In this document: positions 53,336 through 62,471 of the stretch, piece by piece
Layout: each line of letters opens with the position of its first letter
How positions within the stretch are numbered: position 1 is the stretch's first letter
Assembly (NCBI RefSeq): GCF_030159995.1
Contig: NZ_BSNM01000002.1
Location: 1-64,000 of the forward strand
Direction of reading: 5' to 3'
Source of the DNA: Litoribrevibacter albus
GTDB taxonomy: Bacteria; Pseudomonadota; Gammaproteobacteria; Pseudomonadales; Litoribrevibacteraceae
DNA length: 64,000 nucleotides
Notes under the pieces: generated by a model
Database searches by the model: none
What the model was told of the DNA's origin: nothing
Seen by the model: the letters and a program-made list of their open reading frames with translations, nothing else
Position numbers and translations under genes: made by a program

Positions 53336-53659
53336 CTAACGCACCAAGTCCGGTACTTTACTCTTGAGAATCCTGATCAGCTCTTCATCCATGTAGTCAT
53401 AGTCATCAGGAATCCCCAAGGAAATCACCACTTGCTTATTGAGAGCACGACCGAACTTGTTGGCTAACTTCTTTTTGTGGGCGTTTTCCATCACAAAGAT
53501 GTAATCCGCCCATTCGATATCTTCCAGGCTTACCGGGACTTCTGCGTCATTACTTATGCCCGCAGACGTTACCTCCCAACCTTCTACATTGCAGAAAATA
53601 GCTTCGGCTGTCGGGCTACGGAGTTTGTTTTTACTGCAGAGAAATAAGATTTTCGTCAT
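53336..53659 (-). CDS. Low-molecular-weight protein tyrosine phosphatase-like protein
   Basis: A 107-residue protein of the LMW-PTP fold. The signature loop C-x5-R-S is present as CSKNKLRS, residues 8-15, near the N-terminus as usual. The usual C-terminal DPY loop is replaced by a divergent GIPDDYDYMDEELI tail, and the protein is short for the family (about 150). It may be a small phosphatase or a nonenzymatic relative. The gene stands alone on the minus strand. Confidence 0.78.
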   Translation of the reverse strand: MTKILFLCSKNKLRSPTAEAIFCNVEGWEVTSAGISNDAEVPVSLEDIEWADYIFVMENAHKKKLANKFGRALNKQVVISLGIPDDYDYMDEELIRILKSKVPDLVR

Positions 53660-53694
53660 AAATCAATCCTTTGTTTATCACAGTAATAGAATAC

Positions 53695-54084
53695 CTAACC
53701 TTCATAATCCGGCCCGATAAAACTCCATTCCAAGACGGGTACTTTAACGATCATCACGGATTCTTGATGAAATTTCTTAGAGTACAGAGCAGCCAATTCT
53801 TTTGCTTTGGGAACATCTTTGGATTCAACAATGACGGTGACGATTTTTGATCGCTCCGGTTTTCCTTTGTAATAACCCACTGAATCCACGACGTTAAAGC
53901 CGTCAAAGGTGTTAACGATTTCGTTGTCCTGAAACGACTGCCAATCGGCCAGTGACACGGCGCCACCAGAGGGCAGGGAAAGGCCAAAAAACATCCTTAA
54001 TCGGACGATGTCATCTGCGTAGCTGGTGGTGCTGGCGCCCAGAATCAGTAGAGCTAGTAGTAGGTTGCGGAGAGGGCTTTTCAT
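53695..54084 (-). CDS. Exported DUF3574 protein
   Basis: A 129-residue protein with a signal peptide of about 23 residues (ending TSYAD). The mature part matches the DUF3574 pattern: RLRMFFGLSLPSGGAVSLADWQSF, then NTFDGFNVVDSVGYYKG, RSKIVTVIVES and a FHQESVMIVKV end. The function is unknown. It precedes the phosphatase-like gene by 35 bp on the same strand and may be co-transcribed with it. Confidence 0.8.
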   Translation of the reverse strand: MKSPLRNLLLALLILGASTTSYADDIVRLRMFFGLSLPSGGAVSLADWQSFQDNEIVNTFDGFNVVDSVGYYKGKPERSKIVTVIVESKDVPKAKELAALYSKKFHQESVMIVKVPVLEWSFIGPDYEG

Positions 54085-54198
54085 AATCTAATTCCATCCG
54101 TGGAGTGATATAGAGTCACAAGGTTTGGTTAGGTCAGAGTTCTGGTTATTCTTTGAATTTAAAATCTATCTACTCCGACCTGTTCATGGTTAGTTAAT

Positions 54199-54795
54199 CT
54201 ACGCCAATTCGGTTGCTTCTGGAATGTTCTGTGATTCATATTTTTTAGCGAAATCATCTAACCGTTGGATCAACCGATCGGCATGATCAATGGCTCTTTG
54301 TTCGATGTCTTCTCGTGAGTTGTCTCCATTCGGAATAAACACCATGCCGTGAGAGACGACGGGCTCGTTATATTTCATACCGGTAAAGTTAGCAGTTTGA
54401 ACCATAGGTTTTAAGAAGTCTTGGACAGTGAATAAGTTGTGTCCGCCTTCCTGATAGCTGTCTTTCGGCCCACCTATGGTCGTCGAGATCAGGAAGTCTT
54501 TACCTTCCAGTTTTCTTCCGGGGCCGTATGCGAATCCGCGCAAGAACACTCGATCCATCCATTCTTTGAGAAGGCCAGGGATACTGTACCAATGGAAAGG
54601 ATATTGAAACAGGATGACATCGGCATCACTCATTGCATGCTGCTCGGCTTCGATATCGATCTTGAAATCTGGATACAGTTGATAGAGGTCTCTGATTTCC
54701 ACACCATCAACGGTGTTTAATCGATCAATAATCAGACGGTTCGCAATAGAAGCGTTTTTGACATCGGAGTGCGCAAAGATAACAACAGTTTTCAT
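54199..54795 (-). CDS. Flavodoxin-like NAD(P)H-dependent oxidoreductase
   Basis: A 198-residue FMN-binding reductase of the MdaB/KefF/YwrO type. The fold is shown by VVIFAHSDVKNASIANRL at the N-terminus, FQYPFHWYSIPGLLKEWMDRVF and the STTIGGPKDSYQEGG loop. Such enzymes reduce quinones or electrophiles. It is divergent from an HxlR-type regulator, a common pairing in which the regulator controls the reductase in response to electrophile or quinone stress. The start at ATG 54795 is supported by an AAGGTGAATT site. Confidence 0.9.
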   Translation of the reverse strand: MKTVVIFAHSDVKNASIANRLIIDRLNTVDGVEIRDLYQLYPDFKIDIEAEQHAMSDADVILFQYPFHWYSIPGLLKEWMDRVFLRGFAYGPGRKLEGKDFLISTTIGGPKDSYQEGGHNLFTVQDFLKPMVQTANFTGMKYNEPVVSHGMVFIPNGDNSREDIEQRAIDHADRLIQRLDDFAKKYESQNIPEATELA

Positions 54796-54908
54796 AATTC
54801 ACCTTGGTTTATGGAATGTACGGCCAAGATAGTTGATATGTTCCATAAATATAAGTACGCACAATTTTGGTATATAGTACCCTTTTGTATACTGTCTCAG
54901 GGTTATTC

Positions 54909-55262
54909 ATGAAACATTCTGACTATGACTGCAACTTAGGTTGCCCTGTGGAAGCAACGCTCAATACGATCGGTGGGAAGTGGAAAGGGGTGATTCTTTA
55001 TCACTTATTGGCTAAAACACATCGCTTTAATGAACTGCGCCGATTAATGCCGGACGTCACCCAAAGGATGTTGACCAAACAGCTGCGCGAGCTGGAAGCG
55101 GACAACCTAATTATCCGAACTGTGTACCCTGAAATTCCGCCCAAAGTGGAATATTCCATGTCTGCTTATGGCGAAACCTTGGTGCCGGTGATTCATGCGT
55201 TGAGAGAGTGGGGCATTCGGCATTTGGAAGGACTTGAAAGCAAAGAGCGTGAGGGGGCGTAA
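54909..55262 (+). CDS. HxlR-family transcriptional regulator
   Basis: A 117-residue winged-helix regulator. It begins MKHSDYDCNLGCPVEATLNTIGGKWKG at ATG 54909; the longer frame from 54867 is not supported. The helix-turn-helix follows at about 25-75 (LLAKTHRFNELRRLMPDVTQRMLTKQLRELE). The two early cysteines (Cys8 and Cys12) resemble the redox-active thiols of YodB/HypR-type members. It is divergent from the flavodoxin-like reductase across 113 bp and probably controls it. Confidence 0.9.
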   Translation: MKHSDYDCNLGCPVEATLNTIGGKWKGVILYHLLAKTHRFNELRRLMPDVTQRMLTKQLRELEADNLIIRTVYPEIPPKVEYSMSAYGETLVPVIHALREWGIRHLEGLESKEREGA

Positions 55263-55267
55263 GCCAT

Positions 55268-55936
55268 TCACTTACAAGGTATTTTAAAATCCACATGATA
55301 GTGTTCATCATGTCGTACCCAGGAAGGTTTTTTCGAAAACTGAATGTGCGTTGTTAAGTAATTTGAGTATTGGGTTTTAAACAGGTTGGGTTGAAGCTTT
55401 GGGTCAAATATCACACGCCATAAGTCATACCCACGTTTTCTTGCTTGTTTGTGGAGTGCGACGATATGTGCAGCAATGGCTTCGTAATCGATACGCATTC
55501 CTTCGAATTGGTCATTGGCATCAAACTCGATGCTATAGCCAAACTTATTTAAAGGATTCGTTGGAAGATGAACAGACTCACCATCTTTGTTAATTACAGG
55601 TGTCATAAAGTCTACTGATAAGCCGTTTTGATGGGTTTTATGAGGCTTGAAGGGACCGCCTTCTTCAAATCCGGTTTCTGCATATTTGAATACTTTATTG
55701 GGTTGCTCCGTCTCTAGATCTTTGTACGACGCAACGATGATGTCTCTGACGCTAGAATGCACATAGGTTCTTCCGACTAACTTGGCAATGGAACTGTATC
55801 CGACGAAGTTATTACCCTCAGCAGGTAATTGAATGCCGTTTTCCAGGCGACCTGAAGAAGTTGTTCCATAGCAGGTACTGGTGTTGGCAGAGGCTAGCAA
55901 GGGGAACAAGAGTAGAAATGGAAGCAGGTTTTTCAT
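55268..55936 (-). CDS. MepA-like murein endopeptidase domain protein
   Basis: A 222-residue secreted protein. I start it at ATG 55936 (MKNLLPF), giving a signal peptide ending LASANTS; the alternative TTG at 55969 is less likely. The LAS-metallopeptidase-type zinc site is visible as HKTHQNGLSVDFM and the later HDEHYHVDFKIPC. These match the first and last metal ligands of the penicillin-insensitive murein endopeptidase (MepA, M74). It probably cleaves peptidoglycan cross-links in the periplasm. It is convergent with the HxlR gene, 5 bp apart. Confidence 0.78.
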   Translation of the reverse strand: MKNLLPFLLLFPLLASANTSTCYGTTSSGRLENGIQLPAEGNNFVGYSSIAKLVGRTYVHSSVRDIIVASYKDLETEQPNKVFKYAETGFEEGGPFKPHKTHQNGLSVDFMTPVINKDGESVHLPTNPLNKFGYSIEFDANDQFEGMRIDYEAIAAHIVALHKQARKRGYDLWRVIFDPKLQPNLFKTQYSNYLTTHIQFSKKPSWVRHDEHYHVDFKIPCK

Positions 55937-56043
55937 ATCTGTAGACGTAACATAGTGAATGATAACCAAAGAAGAATATCACAAGACATTGATGATTATT
56001 TGATGATTATTTGATGTTATGAGTAATGGTTAGATTGCCGATG

Positions 56044-56784
56044 TTACTCAAAGCCATGTTTTTCGAGAATTCGTTGATAGGTGCCATCGGCAGTGATTTC
56101 TTCAAGCCCGGCATTAAACAGTTTGACCAGATTCAGGTGATTGGGGATTTTCCTGGAAATAGCCAGATGCAGTTGATTTACATCCAGCGGCGTATCTAAA
56201 AACTCAATCGTAGATTTATACGACTGGGGAAATTCATGATCCAGCATGTAGTTGGTCACGTAATGGTCGGCTACAAAGAGATCCGCTCGTTGGTAGAACA
56301 GCATTTGTATACCCTGTTGTATGTTGGCGACCCCGGAGATTTCAACACCGGCTTTGCGAATCTTATCCACCACATGGGAGCCGCGTAAGCCAATCACACT
56401 GTAAAAGGTCAGATCCGATAACGAATGGATTCTTATATCTTTTTCAACATGTTTGAAGGCAACAGATAGCTCTTCACCGACGGGTTCACTAAACACAGCC
56501 CAGGTTTCGCGTTCAGGGTTTTTATTAGCCAGATACAACGCATCAACCTGGCCGTCTTTGGTCATTTCTACTGCCCGAGCCCAGGGCATAATTCTTAACT
56601 TCGCTTGATACCCCTGGCGCGAAAATGCCTCTTCGACGATTTCCCAAGCCCACCCATTATTAGGGAGTTTGGCACTGACGTAAGGGGAAAACTCTAGAGT
56701 GGCTACTGTGATCCTTTTTTCTTCTGATCCTTGAGTGCTGAGACTGAATAGGCTCAGCATTAGTATCGTAATCAGGTACTTCAT
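56044..56784 (-). CDS. Amino-acid-type periplasmic binding protein (family 3)
   Basis: A 246-residue periplasmic binding protein. The start at ATG 56784 gives a signal peptide ending LSTQG; a CCAGGTG ribosome-binding site precedes it. The mature part begins RITVATLEFSPYVSAKLPNNGWAWEIVEEAF, the pattern of extracellular solute-binding family 3. No transporter subunits are adjacent, so it may be an orphan or a sensor protein. The ligand is unknown. Confidence 0.8.
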   Translation of the reverse strand: MKYLITILMLSLFSLSTQGSEEKRITVATLEFSPYVSAKLPNNGWAWEIVEEAFSRQGYQAKLRIMPWARAVEMTKDGQVDALYLANKNPERETWAVFSEPVGEELSVAFKHVEKDIRIHSLSDLTFYSVIGLRGSHVVDKIRKAGVEISGVANIQQGIQMLFYQRADLFVADHYVTNYMLDHEFPQSYKSTIEFLDTPLDVNQLHLAISRKIPNHLNLVKLFNAGLEEITADGTYQRILEKHGFE

Positions 56785-57020
56785 CACCTGGCACTCATCG
56801 AACCGCATACATTGAGTGTAAACCAATTCTTCCTCAACCAACGGGGTGGATGATTTTTCCCGACTCACGGTTGAGAGGGGAAAGAAAGGCTTTGTTATCT
56901 ATCTCATTTTTATTTCGACTCTGCGAATTACCAAGGTTATAGCTACACTCAATACTGTTACCAAAAAATTAGTTCTTAAAACGTGAGTTTTAAACCGTTT
57001 TCTTTATGTAGGAAGAGGTC

Positions 57021-58088
57021 ATGACACGATCTGTGCAAACCGTGCTATTACTTGGTGCCGTGCTCTTTGGGTATTTCATTGGTGACTATCAAAAAGAATC
57101 CCGAACACCTAAGACGTTTACATGGAAGATTCAATCTCAAGCGCCGGAACAAAACCCTGATTATCAGACGTTGGTTGAATTCACGGAAAAAGTGAAAGTC
57201 ATGAGCCAGGGTCGTTTAATTATTACCCCGTATTCGGAAGCCATGATCACTAAAGGGGCTGAACTTTTCTCAGGCGTAAAAGAAGGCATTACGGAAATGG
57301 CATTGGGTTGGCCAAACTGGTGGCTTAATCAAAATATAGGTTGGGCGGCTATTCAATCTGGTCCTTACGATTTCATGAATATTGATGCGTCGATGCTGTA
57401 CTTTTATGAAGGTGAAGGAACAAAGTTAGCGAACGAACTATCGATGTCTCAAGGTATAATTTGGCGGCCGGCCTGGTGGGCTGGCATGGAATTAGGCATT
57501 CTTTCCCGAACTAAAATTGAAGGACTCAAAGACCTTAAAGATAAAAAGATCCGTATTGGTCCAGGCATTCCTGCGGATACTCTGATTGAAGCGTCAGGGG
57601 CATTTGCAACGCCTGTTACACCAGAAGAAATTATTCCTCTGGCAAACAGTGGATTGTTGGACGGTGTCGAATGGACAGTCCCCGGCGCCACCCTAAGCAT
57701 GGGGTTTGCCAAATCCTACCCTTACTTGATCGCCCCAGCCGTCTGGCAACCGTCCGTGTTGGCTGATTTTCTGATCAACAAAGAAGCCTATAATGCGCTT
57801 CCCCCGGATCTACAAGCGATACTGGAATCCGCCATGAAGGATTACACCTTAACCACCACCTTGAAGAGTAAGAATATAGATATTTCTGCCTATCGAAATT
57901 TTATTGAAGACGGGCATGACGTGGCGACCTGGAGCAAGGAGGATCTTGAAGTATGGAAGTTAACGTCGGATAAAGTGTACAAACGTTACCGTGATGAGAG
58001 TGACGCGTTCAATACGATTTATGAAAGCAAAATGCGTTATAAATCGAATTACGACGAGTACTACAAAACCTTTGGGGCTTATGATTAA
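57021..58088 (+). CDS. TRAP-type (DctP) substrate-binding protein, orphan
   Basis: A 355-residue DctP-family binding protein. A membrane-anchor or signal sequence occupies about residues 5-20. The mature protein has the family hallmarks: FTWKIQSQAPEQNPDYQTLVEFTEKVKVMSQGRLIITPY, then MGFAKSYPYLIAPAV. Such proteins hand organic acids to DctQ/DctM permeases, but neither is encoded nearby. The next gene is a LysR regulator. The ligand is unknown. Confidence 0.88.
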   Translation: MTRSVQTVLLLGAVLFGYFIGDYQKESRTPKTFTWKIQSQAPEQNPDYQTLVEFTEKVKVMSQGRLIITPYSEAMITKGAELFSGVKEGITEMALGWPNWWLNQNIGWAAIQSGPYDFMNIDASMLYFYEGEGTKLANELSMSQGIIWRPAWWAGMELGILSRTKIEGLKDLKDKKIRIGPGIPADTLIEASGAFATPVTPEEIIPLANSGLLDGVEWTVPGATLSMGFAKSYPYLIAPAVWQPSVLADFLINKEAYNALPPDLQAILESAMKDYTLTTTLKSKNIDISAYRNFIEDGHDVATWSKEDLEVWKLTSDKVYKRYRDESDAFNTIYESKMRYKSNYDEYYKTFGAYD

Positions 58089-58222
58089 TCAACACACTCA
58101 ATAATGCCATTAAAGAGATAATCCATGATGGGAAGATGTATAAAGCGTAGGTGGTTAAGTTATATTGTTTGTTGATACTCTAAACGTATTCAACCCCTTA
58201 CAAGAGCATCAACAGGCATTTC

Positions 58223-59116
58223 ATGGCAAAGCGTCTTCCTTCTCTCAATGTACTCAATGCGTTTGAAGCGGCGGCTCGTCACCTAAGCTTCAAAAAAGCC
58301 GCCGAAGAATTGTGTATCTCGCCGCCAGCGATGAGTCATCAAATCAAAGTGTTAGAAGCGCATTTGGGGGTGGCGTTGTTCAAACGTTTAAATAGGGCAC
58401 TGGAGCTAACGGCTGAAGGCAATCAGTATTTCCAGGACGTACAAAATGCCATGCTACAGCTTCATCGAGCCACCGATCGGTTAATGACAAAACATCAACC
58501 TTCAGTGTTTAGGATTAGCTGTATTCCTTTCATTACTAATTCTATGTTGATACCCAATATTCAGTCGTTTAAAGATGAACACCCAGAGCTACCCATAGAC
58601 ATTCAATCTCAAGTACGTCGTGCAAACTTCAAAGAAGAGCACATCGACGTAGCGATTCGTCACACCAAAGGTGATGAACCTGAGTTGCACTACGAAGCTT
58701 TATCTCCTGTCTTAATCAGCCCTGTATGTACTTATGACTATTGGGAACGTCATCGAAACGATCAAACCAAAGTGCTTGATCAGCATCGTATTATTCGTCT
58801 TTCAGTCGACCCGAATTCCTGGCAATTATGGCAACAAGAGTGGGGCTTTAAAGGGTTACCTAATGAAGAGCTAAGCCTGGATAATTATCAGGCGGTTCTG
58901 GATTCTGTGGTTCAGGGGTTGGGCTTGGCAATGGGCTATATTCCAGCTTTAAAAGAATTACTTCGTACGAAAAAATTAATGCTTCCTTTTCCTGATCAAG
59001 TCACCGAATTTGGTAAGTTGTACTTGGTTTACCTAAAGTCAGAAGCAAATGACCCCAGGATTCAATCGTTTCAAACATGGATAAAACGCGTTATTAGTTC
59101 TAATTCAGATAAATAA
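58223..59116 (+). CDS. LysR-family transcriptional regulator, GcvA-like
   Basis: A 297-residue LysR-type regulator. The N-terminal helix-turn-helix begins PSLNVLNAFEAAARHLSFKKAAEEL and continues CISPPAMSHQIKVLEAHLGVALFKR, typical of the GcvA subgroup. The effector-binding domain spans about 90-290. It starts 134 bp after the orphan TRAP binding protein and 90 bp before an alpha/beta hydrolase gene; it may regulate either. Confidence 0.92.
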   Translation: MAKRLPSLNVLNAFEAAARHLSFKKAAEELCISPPAMSHQIKVLEAHLGVALFKRLNRALELTAEGNQYFQDVQNAMLQLHRATDRLMTKHQPSVFRISCIPFITNSMLIPNIQSFKDEHPELPIDIQSQVRRANFKEEHIDVAIRHTKGDEPELHYEALSPVLISPVCTYDYWERHRNDQTKVLDQHRIIRLSVDPNSWQLWQQEWGFKGLPNEELSLDNYQAVLDSVVQGLGLAMGYIPALKELLRTKKLMLPFPDQVTEFGKLYLVYLKSEANDPRIQSFQTWIKRVISSNSDK

Positions 59117-59206
59117 AACTTATCTGAAGTGAATGAAAAACTCGTTTGTCAGGTAAGTACCTTCTTTCTTATTCTCGACTTAGAACATCCTCGCTAAGGA
59201 GAGATC

Positions 59207-60070
59207 ATGGAAAGCATCAACATACAAACGCATGATGGCTTGACCATCAAAGGCAACCTCTATTTCCCTGCTGATTCTTCAACGGAAGAGGCTCTGGCGG
59301 GCATTATCATCAACTCGGCCACGGCGGTGAGCCAAGGGTATTATCAAGCCTTCGCCGAGCATTTGGCTGAACATGGTTATCTTGTGATTACTTACGATTA
59401 CCGAGGCATCGGTGCCTCAACAGTTGCTAAGCAAGACAGCGAAAAGCTGAGTATGCGAGCCTGGGGCGAACAAGACTTTTCGGCAGTCATTGATTACGCA
59501 GTGAATCGTTATCCAGACCTGAGTTGGCATTGCATTGGTCACAGTGTCGGCGGTCAGCTCGTGGGGTTGGCCGCCAACAACTCAAAACTGACCAGCGTAT
59601 ATTGTGTTGCAGCGCAAAACGGATATTGGAAACACTGGGGGTTACCACAGACACCAAAAATCCTGCTGATGTGGTACGGCCTTATTCCAATGTTTAGTAA
59701 AACTGTGGGGTATGTGCCGGGCTTTATGTTGGGAGGAACCCCACTGCCAGGAAACATTGCCTTAGAATGGGCTCGCTGGTGCAAGAACCCTAACTTCATA
59801 AGTGATGAGCAAGGTCAGCCCCTCCGGAAGTTCTTTCATCAGTTTGATAAAAAAATGCGTTTCTTGGTGATCAAAGACGATCTGGATTTTGCTCCGTTAA
59901 AGGCGGTTAAGGCGCTTAAACATTTTTACAGACAGGCAGACCATGAACTGGAAGTGATTGATCCGAAGGATTTCGGTATCAAGGAAATCGGGCACTTCGG
60001 ATTCTTCAAACGACAGCATAAGGACAAACTTTGGCCCAATGCGATTGAGTGGTTTGGGCAGTTCTCTTAA
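59207..60070 (+). CDS. Cytoplasmic alpha/beta hydrolase
   Basis: A 287-residue alpha/beta hydrolase without a signal peptide. The strand motif YDYRGIGAS, the nucleophile elbow GHSVGGQL and the histidine in EIGHFGFFK are present, together with the family's C-terminal NAIEWFGQF. The substrate is unknown. It follows the LysR gene by 90 bp with its own AAGGAGAG site and may be under its control. Confidence 0.85.
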   Translation: MESINIQTHDGLTIKGNLYFPADSSTEEALAGIIINSATAVSQGYYQAFAEHLAEHGYLVITYDYRGIGASTVAKQDSEKLSMRAWGEQDFSAVIDYAVNRYPDLSWHCIGHSVGGQLVGLAANNSKLTSVYCVAAQNGYWKHWGLPQTPKILLMWYGLIPMFSKTVGYVPGFMLGGTPLPGNIALEWARWCKNPNFISDEQGQPLRKFFHQFDKKMRFLVIKDDLDFAPLKAVKALKHFYRQADHELEVIDPKDFGIKEIGHFGFFKRQHKDKLWPNAIEWFGQFS

Positions 60071-60173
60071 TAGAAATGGCAACAGGGTTGGTTCATTGCC
60101 ATTAAGTTCGTGGGCCAGAATAGCGCTGGCCCATTGATTTGTGAGTTATCTGTGGATGCTTTTATTTCCTTTG

Positions 60174-60581
60174 CTATTTACGTCTCAGCTCTCTTCCTGA
60201 AAAGAATAACCCCACGAAGACCACTGCATACCAAGCTATGAGTGAAAGCCAGAATTTTGGTGTGGTATCTATTGAAGATTCTATCCACTTGCCTTCATAT
60301 GATTTTTTAATTGTGACAACTCTATCAATACCAGAAACACTTATATATTGGCGTTGATCAAAGGTATGACTGTAATCGCATACGTCATTAACACAAGAGT
60401 AGCTACCAGAACTAAAGCCAATTTGCAGTAATGTAGAGTTTGGAAGGAGAGTCTTAGCTCTTTCTAGGTGCTCTAAACTAGGATTGAGGTAGCCACTCAC
60501 AACGGAATAAATAGGTAAGAAAACCATTAGTAGACAAGGAATTAATACAAATACCCCGATAATTAACTTTCGATTAAACAT
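60174..60581 (-). CDS. Membrane protein of unknown function
   Basis: I propose a 135-residue protein starting at ATG 60581 (MFNRKLII) because CAAGGAATGAA precedes it; an in-frame extension to 60911 has no matching features and partly overlaps the divergent gene. It has a membrane segment near residues 5-25 and another near 105-125, with a loop containing two cysteines (SYSCVNDVCDYS). I do not recognise a family. Confidence 0.55.
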   Translation of the reverse strand: MFNRKLIIGVFVLIPCLLMVFLPIYSVVSGYLNPSLEHLERAKTLLPNSTLLQIGFSSGSYSCVNDVCDYSHTFDQRQYISVSGIDRVVTIKKSYEGKWIESSIDTTPKFWLSLIAWYAVVFVGLFFSGRELRRK

Positions 60582-60867
60582 TTCATTCCTTGATGATCTA
60601 ACTTTGAAGTTTGGGATAAAGACTATGTGAGGGATGAATAAAATGAACAATAGTGTCAGTTTTGAATTGCTATTGCTATGAAATCTAAGCTTGAGTGCAT
60701 CAATCATACTTGTGGTGTTTTCTGCGTTTTTCCTCTGTTCAATCAATAAATTCCTGTCCAAAAAGACAAAATAGTACGTTTTGTGATTTAATGTTCGCTT
60801 CAAATGACTAGTAATTGTATCTCTATGATACTTACAGAGTTTTATATTTTTTTGCTGAGAATCCACA

Positions 60868-61659
60868 TTGAAGACAACCATCAAAACATCCCATTCTGAA
60901 ATCATCTTCAATATAGAAGTTGATGATTTTAACTCGTTCGAAAGTCTAAATGCCTTGGCTGATGTGTACCTCGATCTGACCCATCAGATTGATGAAAATC
61001 TCTCTAAGCACAATGTGAAGGTCGAATACGGTACTTTGACGTATTCCATTGATGTCATTACTCCAGAAGGATTAGTAGACGAGGAAACTGTCTTCTCGAA
61101 GTTTGTTGGTAACTCAACGCTGGAAGCTAAAGCGGTTAATTTTATCAGCAACGCAAATATGTGGTGTCGGGCAAACGAAGCCAATATTTGGCAGGATGAC
61201 GAGAATCCGCTGGCAGAGAACGCCGCCTATCTTCTGTGTTTGCACGATCTCAAATACATCCCGTTATATATCGAGTTATTACTGCAGAATGATTTGGATC
61301 ATGAGGTCTACCAAAATGATCACATCGCCGCGCTGATCGAAAAACACGGTATCTGTAGAAATATTGTCACTCTGTTGGCTCATCGAGTCGGTGGTGCCTG
61401 TGGTCAATGGGGGATGGATCAAGTCGGGCAATATCAGGATCAGTTGCTTGAATATTTTGAAGAACATTCAGAGCATCGCTCCTTGTTTTTGGCGACAGGT
61501 GTTAAATCAGTGTTCGATCAATACATGGGATATCAGCTGTGGTTTGAGCCCATTCGCGTTTTGGCAAACGTCATTCAGGATGAGAAAGAGCGCGCTGATT
61601 GGTTGAATGAACAACAGGAACACGCAGAAGTCCATTTTGGTAGCATTGATTTTGACTGA
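60868..61659 (+). CDS. Acidic cytoplasmic protein of unknown function
   Basis: A 263-residue acidic protein with no signal peptide, no membrane segment and no motif I recognise. The start is a TTG at 60868 (MKTTIKTSH); no ATG start is available nearby that keeps the N-terminal strand. The first 60 residues look like a beta-alpha unit, and the remainder is helical with many acidic residues. A hairpin follows the stop codon. Coding usage is consistent over the full length. Confidence 0.65.
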   Translation: MKTTIKTSHSEIIFNIEVDDFNSFESLNALADVYLDLTHQIDENLSKHNVKVEYGTLTYSIDVITPEGLVDEETVFSKFVGNSTLEAKAVNFISNANMWCRANEANIWQDDENPLAENAAYLLCLHDLKYIPLYIELLLQNDLDHEVYQNDHIAALIEKHGICRNIVTLLAHRVGGACGQWGMDQVGQYQDQLLEYFEEHSEHRSLFLATGVKSVFDQYMGYQLWFEPIRVLANVIQDEKERADWLNEQQEHAEVHFGSIDFD

Positions 61660-61666
61660 TTGGAGA

Positions 61667-61693
61667 AAAGGGAACGTTAAATTCGTTCCCTTT
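61667..61693. terminator. Hairpin between convergent genes
   Basis: AAAGGGAACG (61667-61676) pairs perfectly with CGTTCCCTTT (61684-61693) around a 7-base loop, between genes ending at 61659 and 61731. The A- and T-rich ends suggest weak bidirectional termination. Confidence 0.7.
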
Positions 61694-61730
61694 GTTCAAG
61701 TAAAAGACTCTCTAGCTACTCTTCAATATC

Positions 61731-62471
61731 TCAATTCTTCAACATCCCAATAATGCGCTGTGCCGCTTCTTTGGCCGACGCCGGGTTTTGACCGGTTACT
61801 AAGCGGCCATCTACCACTACGTTTTCTTCCCAAGCTTTGCCGGGTACGTGAATCGCCCCGCGCTCAACCAGCTTATCTTGTAACATAAAAGGAACGATCT
61901 CAGTTGTGCCCAGCAACGCTTCTTCTTCATTCGTGAATGCAGAGACGCGTTTGCCTTTCACTAACAATTCCCCATTAGATAACGTCAGGTTGACCAGCGC
62001 TGCGTTACCATGACATACCGCAGACACGATGCCTTGGTTATCGTAGATGGCTGCGGAAATACGGCTGATGTCTGGATTGTTCGGGAAATCCCACATCGGC
62101 CCTGAACCGCCGGCGAACATGATGGCGCGGTAGTCATTTGGGTTAACCTCCGCCAAGGGGATGCTACGAATAACTTTCGCCATCAGCTTCGCATCGTTTA
62201 AAAACACCTCGTGGTATTCGTCTTCTTCCTTAAAGGCTTTGCTGTCGACGGGTGCCATTCCGCCTTCGATACTGGCGACATCCACTGTGTAACCGGCTTC
62301 AGTAAACTCGTAATAAGGGTGGGTCAGTTCAGGCAACCAGAACCCTGTTTTCTTGCCTGTGTTCCCCAGTTCGGTATGACTGGTTAGCACGATGAGTATT
62401 TTTTCAGCATGAGCTATGTTTGTGATCAGCAAGGCTACAAACAGCAATGCACTGGTCATGATGTTCTTCAT
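61731..62471 (-). CDS. Exported DJ-1/PfpI-type (class I glutamine amidotransferase-like) protein
   Basis: A 246-residue DJ-1/PfpI superfamily protein. The nucleophile cysteine is in the elbow VSAVCHGNAALVN (near residue 155), and the glutamate-type upstream element in the LTSHTELGNTGKKTGFWLPEL segment is typical of the Hsp31/YhbO-like group. It differs from most members in having a signal peptide of about 22 residues (ending NIAHAE), so it should act in the periplasm. A chaperone or deglycase-like role is possible but not shown. It is monocistronic. Confidence 0.85.
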   Translation of the reverse strand: MKNIMTSALLFVALLITNIAHAEKILIVLTSHTELGNTGKKTGFWLPELTHPYYEFTEAGYTVDVASIEGGMAPVDSKAFKEEDEYHEVFLNDAKLMAKVIRSIPLAEVNPNDYRAIMFAGGSGPMWDFPNNPDISRISAAIYDNQGIVSAVCHGNAALVNLTLSNGELLVKGKRVSAFTNEEEALLGTTEIVPFMLQDKLVERGAIHVPGKAWEENVVVDGRLVTGQNPASAKEAAQRIIGMLKN

